Source of the DNA: an uncultured Saccharospirillaceae bacterium
Lineage (GTDB): Bacteria; Pseudomonadota; Gammaproteobacteria; Pseudomonadales; Oceanobacteraceae
Direction: 5' to 3'
Assembly (NCBI GenBank): GCA_947503895.1
Contig: CANNFT010000013.1
Location: 1 to 64,000 of the forward strand
DNA length: 64,000 nucleotides
Shown piece by piece: positions 35,440 through 45,020 of this stretch (positions within the stretch are counted from its first letter, which is position 1; the number at the start of each line of letters is the position of its first letter). The position numbers were made by a program, and so were the translations under genes. Below the pieces are notes generated by a model. That model worked only from the letters and a program-made list of their open reading frames with translations, did no database searches and was not told the origin of the DNA.

Positions 35440-35847
35440 TTATCTACTCTTTGCCCATGGGTCGATGCCCTGCTTTTTTGGCTGTTGCGAATCTGAATAG
35501 GCATCACGCTTGCCTTTTTGTTGAATACCTAGCTGCTTGAGTGCCTGACGATAGCTTTCTTCCGTACCACCATCTTTGTACGCACAAAACAGTGTCTCAA
35601 CTTGTTCGCGAGCCCACGGCATACGTCGAAGAAATTTCAGGCTTGATTTAATACTTGGCTTTGATGCAAAGCAGTTGATGCGAATCAAGCTGTGCAATGT
35701 ATCCCAGCCGAAATGATCGACTAACTCCATGAGTAATTTCTCTAATGTGATGCCATGTAGATGGTCTATCTTTTTTGTACATGCTTCGCTTTGTTTTGGA
35801 GGCTCATTTGTCAATGCAGGAAGATCTCTGAGTGAAGGTAAATGCAT
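35440..35847 (-). CDS. VF530 family (DUF2132) protein
   Basis: A 135-residue protein with the VF530/DUF2132 signature LHGITLEKLLMELVDHFGWDTLHSLIRINCFASKPSIKSSLKFLRRMPWAREQVETLF (about residues 30-90). Family members are small alpha-helical proteins proposed to bind DNA. An open frame extends to 36006 through the end of the crotonase gene. I set the start at the ATG at 35847, which begins 52 bases after that gene. The C-terminal ~35 residues (KGKRDAYSDSQQPKKQG) are charged and probably disordered. Confidence 0.75.
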   Translation of the reverse strand: MHLPSLRDLPALTNEPPKQSEACTKKIDHLHGITLEKLLMELVDHFGWDTLHSLIRINCFASKPSIKSSLKFLRRMPWAREQVETLFCAYKDGGTEESYRQALKQLGIQQKGKRDAYSDSQQPKKQGIDPWAKSR

Positions 35848-35899
35848 ACGCTTATGAATCGCCCCAGTAAGTGCGTCAGTGCCTACTGGGGCTTGAATG

Positions 35900-36697
35900 T
35901 TAACTTTTAGGGTCTTTAAAATTGGGTTCGCGTTTTTGGAAGTTTGCTTGCACCGCCTCCATTTGATTAGGACGACCGATGATGCTTTTTTGAATGTTTT
36001 CTTCAAGTTTCAAAGCTTCAGCTCTGCCAGCGCGCCAATTACTGTTTAGCATACGCTTCGCACCGCGAACGGCATCCGGACTTTTGCCCACAATCTCATG
36101 TGCCAATGCGGTTGCTGATTCAAGCGGATTGTCAGCAATTCGCGTGATGAGTCCGTATTCTTTAGCTTCTTCTGAACCAAACTTTCTACCCGTGTAGGTC
36201 AGTTCTTTAATTATATCCTGTCGTGCAAACTCTGGTACGGTTACAGATAAAGACATATCGGGTATGAGTCCCCACTTCATTTCCATAATTGAAAATACGG
36301 TGTCTGCTTTTGCGATTCGAATGTCTGCGCCCATGGCTATTTGAAATCCACCACCATAGACATGGCCGTGTAGAGCAGCAATCACAGGAACCGGAAGGTC
36401 TTTCCAATCAAGTGCGCATCGTTGAACCAAATTTGCGTCATGGCCTTCTTCAGTTTGTAAAAGCTTTTGGATGTTCGATGGATTTGACATTACGCCTGCA
36501 ACGTCTAAGCCTGCACAAAATGAAGGCCCGTTGCCTGATAAAACGACTGCGCGGATAGTAGGGTCAGTTTTAATGGTCTCGGCAGTTTCTACAAGACCTT
36601 CAATCATATCCATGTCGAGGCCGTTGTACTTGTCAGCACGATTTAAACGTACTTGCGCTACATGGTTTTCGATGTTGAGTGTTACGCGTTGAGTCAT
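35900..36697 (-). CDS. crotonase/enoyl-CoA hydratase family protein
   Basis: A 265-residue crotonase-fold enzyme. The oxyanion-hole regions are visible: GNGPSFCAGLDVAGVM and PVIAALHGHVYGGGFQIAMGADIRIA. ADTVFSIMEMKWGLIPDM follows, so Glu/Met appear where hydratases often carry a catalytic Glu. The C-terminus ends in FQKREPNF, typical of the family. The ATG at 36697 begins MTQRVTLNIENHVAQVRLNRADKYNGLD. The substrate cannot be predicted. It follows the FabG-like gene by 53 bases on the same strand, suggesting a fatty-acid-related operon. Confidence 0.88.
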   Translation of the reverse strand: MTQRVTLNIENHVAQVRLNRADKYNGLDMDMIEGLVETAETIKTDPTIRAVVLSGNGPSFCAGLDVAGVMSNPSNIQKLLQTEEGHDANLVQRCALDWKDLPVPVIAALHGHVYGGGFQIAMGADIRIAKADTVFSIMEMKWGLIPDMSLSVTVPEFARQDIIKELTYTGRKFGSEEAKEYGLITRIADNPLESATALAHEIVGKSPDAVRGAKRMLNSNWRAGRAEALKLEENIQKSIIGRPNQMEAVQANFQKREPNFKDPKS

Positions 36698-36750
36698 AAA
36701 AATACTTCTATTTATGTGTACATGGTTTGTGCATTTGGAGATACGTTTCG

Positions 36751-38106
36751 TTAGGCGCCGATTAAAGATTGCCCACAAACTCTTAATACTTGTCCATTCA
36801 GTGCATTGGCCTGAGGCTGCGCAAAGAAGGCTACGCCTTCTGCGACATCCAAGGGTAATCCGCCTTGAGATAGAGAATTCATGCGACGTCCAATTTCGCG
36901 AGTCATAAAGGGAATTTGATCCGTCATCTGAGTTTCGATAAAGCCTGGCGCGATGGCATTGATGGTCTTATTGCTACCTTGCCACATTTTTGCCTGTTGG
37001 TGAACAAAACCGATCACACCGGCTTTCGATGCAGCATAATTCGTTTGACCGACATTACCCGCAATGCCGCTAATGGAGCTAATGCAAATGACACGTGCCT
37101 CTTCGGCCAGCATGTGAGCGCTGTCTAATTGCGCGGTAACGGTCATGGGGGCTTTAAGGTTGATATTGAGTGTCATTTGCCACCAGTGGTCCGGCATTTT
37201 GGACAGGGTTTTATCGCGCGTCACACCGGCATTGTGCACGAGGATGTCAATGGGTTGCTGATTGAGCGCAGCCTGAATATCGGTCACGGCATGCTCGCTC
37301 GTGATGTCGGTGCAAAGCGCTGTCCCGCCCAGTGTGGCCATTGTGCTTTCCAGTGCTTGCTGTGCAGCGGGGATGTCTAATCCAATCACGGTGGCTCCGT
37401 CACGAGCGAGTGTTTGGGCAATGGCTGCACCAATTCCTTGGGCGGCACCGGTGATCAGTGCGAGCTTGCCTGCTAGCGGTTGCTCCCATTGGGTATCCTG
37501 CAGAGGGGCTTTTTCAGGAGCGATGGCACTCAAATACAGGGGCTGTCCTGATATATAGGCAGACTTATTAGATAAGAAGAAGGATAAAGGGGTGCACCAT
37601 GAGGCGTTAGCGGGGCCGGCTGCGTAAAGTAAGTTGACGGTAATGCCTTTGCGTCCAAGCTCTTTTGCTAGGGCACGTGTGAAGCCATTTAGTGCCTCTT
37701 GAGTGGCGGCGAACTCGATACCCTCGCAGAGTTCAGGTGTGCGCCCAATGATGACAATGTGAGCAGATTGAGCGAGCTTACCGTTGATCAAACCAAAATG
37801 CTGTTTAAGTTGGTCTAGGTCGTGAATTGTTTCGAGCGCTGTGGCATCCATGATGATACTGGTATAGCTACTCTCCGCGGCAGCTTGGCCAGCAGTCGGT
37901 GAGTCTACGACTTCGTATTGAATCCCGCACTCGGCGAGTACCGCATCTAAGGCTTGGTCTGGCGGTGTTAATACACCGGTCTTACCACTGACCCAGGGCA
38001 CTTCAGACTGATAACGGCGTAGCTGTACGGCCGGTTTTACGCCAACTGCGCTTAAAAAGGACTGGCCTGCTTTCGAATAAAATAGACGCTCTAATAATTG
38101 GCTCAC
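36751..38106 (-). CDS. 3-oxoacyl-ACP reductase, high-molecular-weight FabG type
   Basis: A 451-residue short-chain dehydrogenase, about 200 residues longer than ordinary FabG. The N-terminal half (~1-205) is a degenerate Rossmann-like domain. The C-terminal half has the full SDR set: cofactor loop TGAAQGIGAAIAQTLARDG (~215), HNAGVTRDK, the catalytic Ser in CISSISGIAGNVGQTNYAASKAG with Tyr and Lys, and IAPGFIETQMTDQIP. This architecture is the FabG4/HMwFabG type. It would reduce 3-oxoacyl thioesters with NAD(P)H. It is first in a minus-strand unit with a crotonase and VF530 protein. Confidence 0.9.
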   Translation of the reverse strand: MSQLLERLFYSKAGQSFLSAVGVKPAVQLRRYQSEVPWVSGKTGVLTPPDQALDAVLAECGIQYEVVDSPTAGQAAAESSYTSIIMDATALETIHDLDQLKQHFGLINGKLAQSAHIVIIGRTPELCEGIEFAATQEALNGFTRALAKELGRKGITVNLLYAAGPANASWCTPLSFFLSNKSAYISGQPLYLSAIAPEKAPLQDTQWEQPLAGKLALITGAAQGIGAAIAQTLARDGATVIGLDIPAAQQALESTMATLGGTALCTDITSEHAVTDIQAALNQQPIDILVHNAGVTRDKTLSKMPDHWWQMTLNINLKAPMTVTAQLDSAHMLAEEARVICISSISGIAGNVGQTNYAASKAGVIGFVHQQAKMWQGSNKTINAIAPGFIETQMTDQIPFMTREIGRRMNSLSQGGLPLDVAEGVAFFAQPQANALNGQVLRVCGQSLIGA

Positions 38107-38419
38107 GGGCTTTCCTTTACTCAGTAACTCGACAAAGTGCAGGGCGCATTCTAAAGCAAAGGTTTCATGTTCCGAAATGATCTATTCGGCTCAATGGGTT
38201 GGCCAGACTGGTCGGTTAGCGAAAACTTGACCCCGTGATCAGTCAAAACGGGAGCAGAACGGTCTAAGATAAAGATGTTGAGTTAAAGATCATGTATATC
38301 AGCCGATGGAATGAAAAGAGTGGAAAAACGGCTACTCAAATCAGTTCTGTCTCTTAGCGCCCCACCCAAGGAAAGGATAGCCATGCGTTTAGAGAGCATC
38401 GTTGGCGGAGGGGATTTGT
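38107..38419. other. divergent intergenic region
   Basis: About 310 bases separate the FabG-like gene (minus) from the unknown gene (plus). It must hold both promoters. I found no recognisable operator or RNA. Confidence 0.35.
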
Positions 38420-39073
38420 ATGATTGAAATGAGCGCAAATGCGTTAAGCACCTCTAAAAATATTAGCGAGTACCCGCCAGAGCAGAACACCGTCAGTGAA
38501 ATGGATGGTTGGAATATTACGCTCGCTGATTCTCATCAGTTGGTACGGGATGTGTTGGCCAGTCGTGATTGCCGTGGCAATGAAATCGACGCAGGTTCGA
38601 TCCAAAATGCACCGCTGATTGTTCGGCTTATGGAGAGCCCAGATTGGCATTTCCCTGGGCTTACGCTGTTTCATGGTGCGGTGAAGCCCCAAAATCATAT
38701 TTACATCCACATATTGCTGGGCCGTGGACACTTGCCGAAGGACGAAGCATTTTGTTTGGGGTTTGCAATGGGATCGACGCATAGAGTAAGTGCAATGGAG
38801 CAAGAAGCTTTTTGTGCGATTAATCAGTGGTTGTATCCGAAGGCAAAGCGCTTTCACGATGAGGAATTGGCAGTATTTCGAGATGGCATTCGGGTCGGTA
38901 TGCTATCGAACTGTCAGTCATTGGATGACGTTAACTTTTCTGATTTTGATCATGCCACGATAGGTGGCATGCGGACTGCACTCGGTGCCGAAGAGGATCT
39001 TTTAGGGGCTTATTATCGCATAGAGCAACAAAGATACCCTTCATCACCTGAAAGCCAAAGGCTTATGCCGTAG
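38420..39073 (+). CDS. hypothetical protein, divergent from HMwFabG
   Basis: A 217-residue soluble protein I do not recognise. It has no signal peptide or membrane segment. The middle segment (FPGLTLFHGAVKPQNHIYIHILLGRGHLPKDEAFCLGFAMGSTHRVS, residues ~70-117) looks structurally conserved with two His and an acidic DEAF, slightly like COQ4-type proteins, but similarity is weak. The ATG at 38420 is chosen because a GGAGGGG box precedes it. Its divergent pairing with a lipid-type reductase hints at a link to ubiquinone or lipid metabolism, an inference only. Confidence 0.6.
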   Translation: MIEMSANALSTSKNISEYPPEQNTVSEMDGWNITLADSHQLVRDVLASRDCRGNEIDAGSIQNAPLIVRLMESPDWHFPGLTLFHGAVKPQNHIYIHILLGRGHLPKDEAFCLGFAMGSTHRVSAMEQEAFCAINQWLYPKAKRFHDEELAVFRDGIRVGMLSNCQSLDDVNFSDFDHATIGGMRTALGAEEDLLGAYYRIEQQRYPSSPESQRLMP

Positions 39074-39085
39074 CCGTAAAGCGAA

Positions 39086-39487
39086 CTAGAAAATATAGCG
39101 CCAAGAGAGCAATAAGTTCACGGCGGACAGCCAAAGGATTAATGTCCAATTGATCACAATCCCCCAGTAACGACCAAAGTGTGTTCTCCCTTTAGATTGA
39201 CGAAAGCCCCAAGCGTGCAAAAGACGTGAGAGTACTAATAGTGCGCCTGAGATATGCAACGCGCCGTGGCTTGCGCCATTCAACTCAGCCATGGCCAGCA
39301 ACAAAATAGAAATAGGGATGTATTCGGTGGCATTCGCGTGATTGCGAGCCGCTACAAGCAAGGTGCCGTCAGCATGCCCTAATCCGAACTTTAACTTTTG
39401 ACGTTCTCGAACGACAAGGTAGGCCAGTACAAGCATCAGAATGGCCAGTAGCACTGTGTAAAAAGCCGTGATCGGGATGAAAGGCAT
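39086..39487 (-). CDS. MAPEG family membrane protein
   Basis: A 133-residue integral membrane protein with four TM helices. Features are MPFIPITAFYTVLLAILMLVLAYLVVRERQ, then GLGHADGTLLVAARNHANATEYIPISILLLAMAELNGAS (the GxxxxL...RNHxNxxEY(I/V)P motif of MAPEG), and RLLHAWGFRQSKGRTHFGRYWG. Bacterial MAPEG proteins are microsomal-glutathione-transferase-like, with uncertain substrates. The ATG at 39487 starts the first helix. It ends 13 bases from the convergent unknown gene. Confidence 0.88.
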   Translation of the reverse strand: MPFIPITAFYTVLLAILMLVLAYLVVRERQKLKFGLGHADGTLLVAARNHANATEYIPISILLLAMAELNGASHGALHISGALLVLSRLLHAWGFRQSKGRTHFGRYWGIVINWTLILWLSAVNLLLSWRYIF

Positions 39488-39648
39488 AAAAACTCCAAGC
39501 GTAGTTGAGCCGTGAAAGGTAAGTAGGTTTGGCCGTCCTGTCAATTCGCCATTTTCATTGCTGGGAACTATAACTGAAAGAGTGGGCAGAGGTTGGCCCC
39601 TTATTATCCATTAACTCATTTCATCCTGATACTCGGGGCGGCAAACTT

Positions 39649-42438
39649 GTGGATTGGAATACCTCCGCCATTCTGGTACGGCTGGTTTTATGTGCGACCG
39701 TACTGATATTTCTGCTGTATGCGCATCGGCGATGGAAGTTTATCAATCGCATGCGCAGTTATTACCTTTTTATTATTGGGCTGACGCTGGTCGCCACATC
39801 TCAGTCTCTTGAGCTGTACATCATGCTCACCGGCGACCGCTCACCAGTTGCCATCCAAGAAAGCATCTTAACCGTCGCCTTTTTCTCGTTTTTAGGCAGT
39901 GTTGCATTGGTGATGGTGGATTCTGACGCCTTGATGATTCGCAAAATTGAACTCACCACGCGAGAAAAATGGCTGCAGTCTGTATACGAAAATATTCCAG
40001 CGGGCGTCGCGGTTTGGCAGAACGATCACTTTAGTTACTGCAATGCTTCATTTCAACGTTTGCAAAAAAAATTCAATCAAGATAATCCCTTTGAAAGCAT
40101 GATGGATAATCAGCATAAAACCATTGATGAAGAGGTTTGGTTGGAAGATAACAATGAAAACCACTTTGCTTATCGGGTTTCATTGTTCCCAATGGAAGCG
40201 GGAGCTATGGTGGCCATTATTGCTACCGATGTGTCGGATAATAAAGCTCAGCAGCATTTTATTCATAGTATCGCCAGCAAGATTGATAAAAAGGGCACAG
40301 ATGCCCTAGATGGTATTCTCGATACACTCAGTAGCTTTTTACCGGGCAGTTTTATCTATATTGGGCGCTATCATGAAACGAATTTGCGACTGCATTATTT
40401 ATCTCATCGTGGTGATCAAGTGGGTTTGCACACCAGTATGAACTATGACATTGATGAGTCGCCTTTTAAGGAACCCAACACTTGGGTGTGGCTCACACAA
40501 AAAAACATACGCCAATACGAAAAAGATCCATTTATTGCTCGATTTTCACCGAAGACAATAGGTGGGGTACTGCTGACCAACAGTAAAAACCAACCACTGG
40601 GCTTGGTCGTGGTAATGCAACGCAAACACGAGGTTATTGCGCCACTCATCATCGACTTTCTATCTTTATTCACTCATAGAGTGCGAGCAGAACTTGAACA
40701 GTTAGAATTTCAAAATATCCTTCAGCACAGTGAAGATCGGTATCGTGCGTTTATCACCCGTAGTCAAGAAGCCATCGCGCATATTGATTTACACCCACCC
40801 ATTCGTGTGGAACATGATGTGGATGTTCAGTGGCTACAATTTGAAAAAGCAGGGCGATTGAAAGAAGTTAATCCAGCATTTAGTGAATTGTTTAATTTCC
40901 CAGCCAATGCCGGCATGGATGCGTTATTGAAAATAAAAAGTTTAAAACATGTCATTCGTTATACGTTTGAAAGCGGCTATGGAACCGAAACTCTCGAAGT
41001 ACCTCATGAGGATAATGATGGCAATATGCGATGGCTCAGTTGCACGAGCATGGGTGCACTAGAAGACGGTCGTTTAATGCGTATCTGGTTGATCATGCGC
41101 GATATTACAGAAAGCAAAACCCATATCGAGCACTTGGAGTATCAAGCTAGCCACGATGTATTAACGGGATTACCTAATCGCACTGCTATCCGTGATTGCT
41201 TAGATGAAAAAATTGAGCAAGCAAATCAATTTGGTTTTCAAGTGGCATTACTGCTCATAGACCTTGATCGGTTTAAAGAGATTAACGACACACTGGGTCA
41301 CCATTATGGTGATGTTTTATTGAAAAAAATTGCCCCTAGAATTAATCCATTGCTCATGCCCTCGCATAGTGTACTTGGTCGCTTAGGTGGTGATGAATTT
41401 GCCGTCATTATGCCGTCAATGCCAAACCAGCAAGAAGCAATGGAATTGGCATTGCTGATCATAGAACAAATTCGAGAACCATTTGATTTAGGACAAATGA
41501 ATGTGGAAATAGCCGGCAGTATTGGAATCAGTGTTTTTCCGCATCACGGTCGGGATACCAGTACCCTATTGAGGTGTGCAGACATCGCAATGTATAAAGC
41601 AAAACATCAAGCGGGTGGTATTTTGTTTTATGCCAATGAAATGGATGAACATAGCCCAAGGCGACTCGCATTAATGACTGAGCTGGGGCAAGCCATTCGT
41701 GAAGGGCAAATGTTTTTATGTTTTCAACCCAAAGTGAGACTCTCTGACAATAAAATCACATCTGCAGAAGCGCTTATTCGCTGGCGGCATCCAGAACATG
41801 GATTGATGCCACCAGGTGAGTTTATACCACTGGCTGAAGTCACAGATCTCATTATTCCCATCACTGAATGGGTGATTAAAAATGCCATCATTCAGATTAA
41901 GCGTTGGTTGGACCAAGGCCTTGATATTCGAGTTGCGGTGAATGTGTCGACGCGTAATTTGTTGGATGAAAATCTAATAGACTTTATTCGTTCGAGTTTA
42001 GAGGAATCAAATTTACCGCCAGATTACTTAGAAATCGAAATCACGGAAAGTGCGTTAATGGCAGACCCAGAGCATGCATTGGACACATTGAATAAAATCA
42101 GTGAATTGGGCGTTGCGTTGGCGGTTGATGATTTTGGAACGGGTTATTCGTCTCTTGCTTACCTTCGACAGCTCCCCATAGATGCGCTGAAAATTGACCT
42201 GATGTTTGTCAGCCACATGTGCCAGAACCCGCAGGATGAGATCATCGTCAGTGCCATTGTTAACTTATCTAAAAACCTTTCATTGGTCGTCGTCGCAGAG
42301 GGCGTAGAAGATGTCGAAACCATGAATCGGTTACGGGACATGGGGTGTGATGCCGCGCAAGGGTATTACATGAGCGCACCGCTAAACTCAGAACAGTTTG
42401 AAGATTTTTATCAGCGCTGGCACGGAGAGTCGGAATAA
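39649..42438 (+). CDS. membrane GGDEF-EAL protein with PAS
   Basis: A 929-residue protein with a GTG start. The N-terminal ~100 residues hold three TM helices. Two PAS-like or GAF-like segments follow (about residues 115-200 and 215-345, then a PAS at ~365-490). The GGDEF domain is intact at residues 580-584 (GRLGGDEFAVIM), without an RxxD inhibitory site five residues upstream. The EAL domain is intact (SAEALIRWRHPEHG with Glu707, DDFGTGYSSLAYLRQLPIDALKID). It could make or degrade cyclic di-GMP; which activity dominates cannot be told. It stands alone and converges on fbp. Confidence 0.9.
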   Translation: MDWNTSAILVRLVLCATVLIFLLYAHRRWKFINRMRSYYLFIIGLTLVATSQSLELYIMLTGDRSPVAIQESILTVAFFSFLGSVALVMVDSDALMIRKIELTTREKWLQSVYENIPAGVAVWQNDHFSYCNASFQRLQKKFNQDNPFESMMDNQHKTIDEEVWLEDNNENHFAYRVSLFPMEAGAMVAIIATDVSDNKAQQHFIHSIASKIDKKGTDALDGILDTLSSFLPGSFIYIGRYHETNLRLHYLSHRGDQVGLHTSMNYDIDESPFKEPNTWVWLTQKNIRQYEKDPFIARFSPKTIGGVLLTNSKNQPLGLVVVMQRKHEVIAPLIIDFLSLFTHRVRAELEQLEFQNILQHSEDRYRAFITRSQEAIAHIDLHPPIRVEHDVDVQWLQFEKAGRLKEVNPAFSELFNFPANAGMDALLKIKSLKHVIRYTFESGYGTETLEVPHEDNDGNMRWLSCTSMGALEDGRLMRIWLIMRDITESKTHIEHLEYQASHDVLTGLPNRTAIRDCLDEKIEQANQFGFQVALLLIDLDRFKEINDTLGHHYGDVLLKKIAPRINPLLMPSHSVLGRLGGDEFAVIMPSMPNQQEAMELALLIIEQIREPFDLGQMNVEIAGSIGISVFPHHGRDTSTLLRCADIAMYKAKHQAGGILFYANEMDEHSPRRLALMTELGQAIREGQMFLCFQPKVRLSDNKITSAEALIRWRHPEHGLMPPGEFIPLAEVTDLIIPITEWVIKNAIIQIKRWLDQGLDIRVAVNVSTRNLLDENLIDFIRSSLEESNLPPDYLEIEITESALMADPEHALDTLNKISELGVALAVDDFGTGYSSLAYLRQLPIDALKIDLMFVSHMCQNPQDEIIVSAIVNLSKNLSLVVVAEGVEDVETMNRLRDMGCDAAQGYYMSAPLNSEQFEDFYQRWHGESE

Positions 42439-42509
42439 GTGTGGTCGTTGATTTTAGAAACTTTAATCAGATATTTTGGGGCAGGTTGTGGGTAGAGGGT
42501 TTTAAATCA

Positions 42510-42533
42510 CGAGGGGTAGGGATGTACCCCTCG
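42510..42533. terminator. bidirectional hairpin between ggdef-eal and fbp
   Basis: CGAGGGGTA and TACCCCTCG form a 9-bp GC-rich stem with a 6-base loop (GGGATG). It lies in the 110-base gap between convergent genes, so it could stop transcription from both sides. Neither side has a full T-run. Confidence 0.55.
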
Positions 42534-42547
42534 CAATAACAGCGTGA

Positions 42548-43513
42548 TTACTGGTGATATTTTATAGCTGTTTCCACTTCCGCTTTTGAACCTAAAATGA
42601 CAGGCACGCGCTGGTGGATTAATTCTGGCTGAATGTCCATCATCGGTGCTTTCGAATCGCTGCTGATGCCGCCAGCCTGTTCGATCAGCATCGACATGGG
42701 GTTGCCTTCGTACATCAACCTTAGTTTGCCCGCTTTGTTTGGCTCGCGCTTATCCCATGGGTACATAAAAATTCCACCACGAGTCAGAATACGATGTACT
42801 TCAGCCACCATAGAAGCGACCCAGCGCATGTTGTAGCGTTTACCCATAGGCCCTTCTTCCCCTTTTAGCAAATCAGCAACGTAGTTCTGCATTGGCTCTG
42901 CCCAGAATCGCTGATTAGACATATTAATAGCAAATTCTTGTGTGGTTTCAGGAATTTGGATGTTTTCTCGAGTGAGAATGAACTCGCCCGTTTCCGGAGC
43001 TAATGTAAATACGTGAACCCCTTTGCCCGTTGACATAATCAACAAAGTTGAAGGGCCGTACAGAACATAGCCAGCAGACAATTGTTCTTTCCCTGCCTGA
43101 AGGTAGGTGGCTTCTTTGGATGGATCGCCGCCATTGGCCGGCAGAATCGAAAAGATGGTGCCAACAGAAACGTTCACGTCGATATTAGACGAACCATCTA
43201 AAGGATCAAAGAGCACCAAGTACTCGCCTGATGCATTCGCAGCAACGGGTAAGTCTTCTTCTTCTGAAGCGATGCCCGCCACAGAAGGGCAGGCTGCCAG
43301 TGCATTTTTCAGAAGATCGTTTGACAATACATCAAGGTTTTTTTGGGTTTCGCCCTGTACATTTTCTTGCTCTGCACAGCCCAGCACACCACCTAGAGCA
43401 CCTTGACGAAGGCGGAAAGCGATGTCCTTGCTGGCAAACAGTACAGCTTCAATCGACTGAATTAAGCTTTCTGGTGTACCGTCAAGGGTTAGGCGCTGTC
43501 GAACAGTCTGCAT
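42548..43513 (-). CDS. fbp: fructose-1,6-bisphosphatase class 1
   Basis: A 321-residue class 1 FBPase. Metal and substrate sites are visible: GIASEEEDLPV, VLFDPLDGSSNIDVNVSVGTIFSIL and YAMRWVASMVAEVHRILTRGGIFMYPWDKREPNKAGKLRLMYEGNPM-like C-terminal region. It hydrolyses fructose-1,6-bisphosphate in gluconeogenesis. This suits an Entner-Doudoroff organism that must make hexose phosphate from triose phosphate. Length is typical (332 in E. coli). Confidence 0.95.
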   Translation of the reverse strand: MQTVRQRLTLDGTPESLIQSIEAVLFASKDIAFRLRQGALGGVLGCAEQENVQGETQKNLDVLSNDLLKNALAACPSVAGIASEEEDLPVAANASGEYLVLFDPLDGSSNIDVNVSVGTIFSILPANGGDPSKEATYLQAGKEQLSAGYVLYGPSTLLIMSTGKGVHVFTLAPETGEFILTRENIQIPETTQEFAINMSNQRFWAEPMQNYVADLLKGEEGPMGKRYNMRWVASMVAEVHRILTRGGIFMYPWDKREPNKAGKLRLMYEGNPMSMLIEQAGGISSDSKAPMMDIQPELIHQRVPVILGSKAEVETAIKYHQ

Positions 43514-43659
43514 GTCGTATCCTAGTAGATGGTGTCGTAGACAAAATTGGGCGCTATTCTACACAAAATGTGGTTTGGTTTAAGGGGTAATGTTGAAGTT
43601 CGTGTCGAAATAATCCAATTCACAGGTGTCCCCTTTCTTCTACTCTTCCAGATTGTGTC

Positions 43660-44436
43660 TTAAAACGCATCTTTCCATGCTCGAACCGCCCCGAAGACCT
43701 CTTCTGGAGTCACTAAAACCTCGCCTGTTCGATGTTGTACCGCCCGAATGATGTCGGGTTGATCCCATCTTAAAAATGGATTGGTCATGCGCTCTTCACC
43801 TACAGTGGTAGGCAGGGTTGGCGTATTCTGTTCTCGTAGCGCAGTGAAGACGTCTTGGCGGTGTAAGAGGCGCGTATTATTTGGTTCGACATTGAGCGCA
43901 AAATCAATGTTGGCCAAGGTATATTCATGTGTACCATAAATGAGCGTGTTCACCGGCAGGTCCCGAATGATGCTCAGTGTAGCTTGGTAAATAGACGGCG
44001 TGCCTTCGAACATTCGGCCACATCCGCAAGCAAATAGGGTGTCGCCACTGAATAGATGCGTTTGTTGCTCGTGATCCGTTACCATGAAACCAATGTGCCC
44101 CATTGTATGGCCGGGTAAAGCCAGTACTGACCATTCTAAACCCGCTAATGAGAGCACCTCACCACCCGCAAGAGCCGTGTCTCGGTGTGGAATATCTTCA
44201 AACTCTGGCCCGTATAAGTGAATATCAGGGAAACGATTTTTAATAGCGCTGATGCCCGTAACATGATCCCAGTGCTTATGGGTGACCAAAATCGTATCGG
44301 GTATAAGGTTGTGGCTATCTAAATATGCAAGAACGGGTTGTGCATCGCCGGGATCGACAATGATGCAACGTGCTTCGTGCTGAATGATCCAAACGTAATT
44401 GTCGTCATAGATTGGAATGGGTGTAGCCTGAAACAT
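43660..44436 (-). CDS. gloB: hydroxyacylglutathione hydrolase (glyoxalase II)
   Basis: A 258-residue metallo-beta-lactamase-fold enzyme. The zinc motif THKHWDH is at residues 52-58, LPGHTMGHIGFM and SGDTLFACGCGRMFEG follow, and EYTLANIDFALNVEPNN and NPFLRWD close the glutathione-binding C-terminal part. It hydrolyses S-lactoylglutathione in methylglyoxal detoxification. The ATG at 44436 begins MFQATPIPIYDDNYVWII, typical of GloB; the longer frame to 44484 is not needed. Confidence 0.94.
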   Translation of the reverse strand: MFQATPIPIYDDNYVWIIQHEARCIIVDPGDAQPVLAYLDSHNLIPDTILVTHKHWDHVTGISAIKNRFPDIHLYGPEFEDIPHRDTALAGGEVLSLAGLEWSVLALPGHTMGHIGFMVTDHEQQTHLFSGDTLFACGCGRMFEGTPSIYQATLSIIRDLPVNTLIYGTHEYTLANIDFALNVEPNNTRLLHRQDVFTALREQNTPTLPTTVGEERMTNPFLRWDQPDIIRAVQHRTGEVLVTPEEVFGAVRAWKDAF

Positions 44437-44660
44437 AAGTCTGTATTCGTAAAGGTTGAAGCTTTCAGGATACGCATTCTGCACAATTGAAGCAAAATGA
44501 AGCTGAACGGGGTCGTGTGCATCTCGGTAAGTTTGTAAATGGAGCTTGGAACCTAGAGCAATGGGTCATTTTGGTTTTAATCTGAATAAGTGCTTGAATC
44601 TGCATCGTTTTTTTAAGACAATGCGCCACCTCGATCGAGCTTACATCGGATCGACATTAT

Positions 44661-44768
44661 GGTGGCCTCCGGTCCCCCCGCAACAATAAACTGTGAACTC
44701 CGCCAGGCCCGGAAGGGAGCAACGGTAGCAGTGGACTTGTGTGCCGGGGTGTGGCTGGAGGTCCCTCC
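44661..44768 (+). ncRNA. ffs: signal recognition particle RNA (4.5S-type)
   Basis: The bacterial small SRP RNA is recognised by the conserved apical region GGCCCGGAAGGGAGCAACGGTAGCAG (44706-44731, tetraloop GGAA) and the opposing strand GTGTGCCGGGGTGTGGCTGG. The two ends (GGTGGCCTCC and GGAGGTCCCTCC) pair to close the hairpin. The overall length of about 100 nt fits 4.5S RNA. It binds Ffh for co-translational targeting. Position before dnaX is conserved in gammaproteobacteria. Exact ends are estimates. Confidence 0.93.
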
Positions 44769-45020
44769 AGATTGATATCCCCGTCGTATTTTATTTCTAT
44801 ATCTATCCTTTGCAGTTTGCGTACGCGCGTGATTAAGTTTGCTCAGCTTTATTCATGGGTATGCTTCATCCCGCGACGTTGAAATGGCGTATAAGCGTAC
44901 CGAGCAAAGAAGATCGATAGCCAAAACCAACGAATTGTGCGGCTTCGCGCGCTTCACGGCTTCTAATTGAGTGCCCCCCGTTATATCATCGCCCCTCTTC
45001 TTTATAAGCTTTAAAAATTA

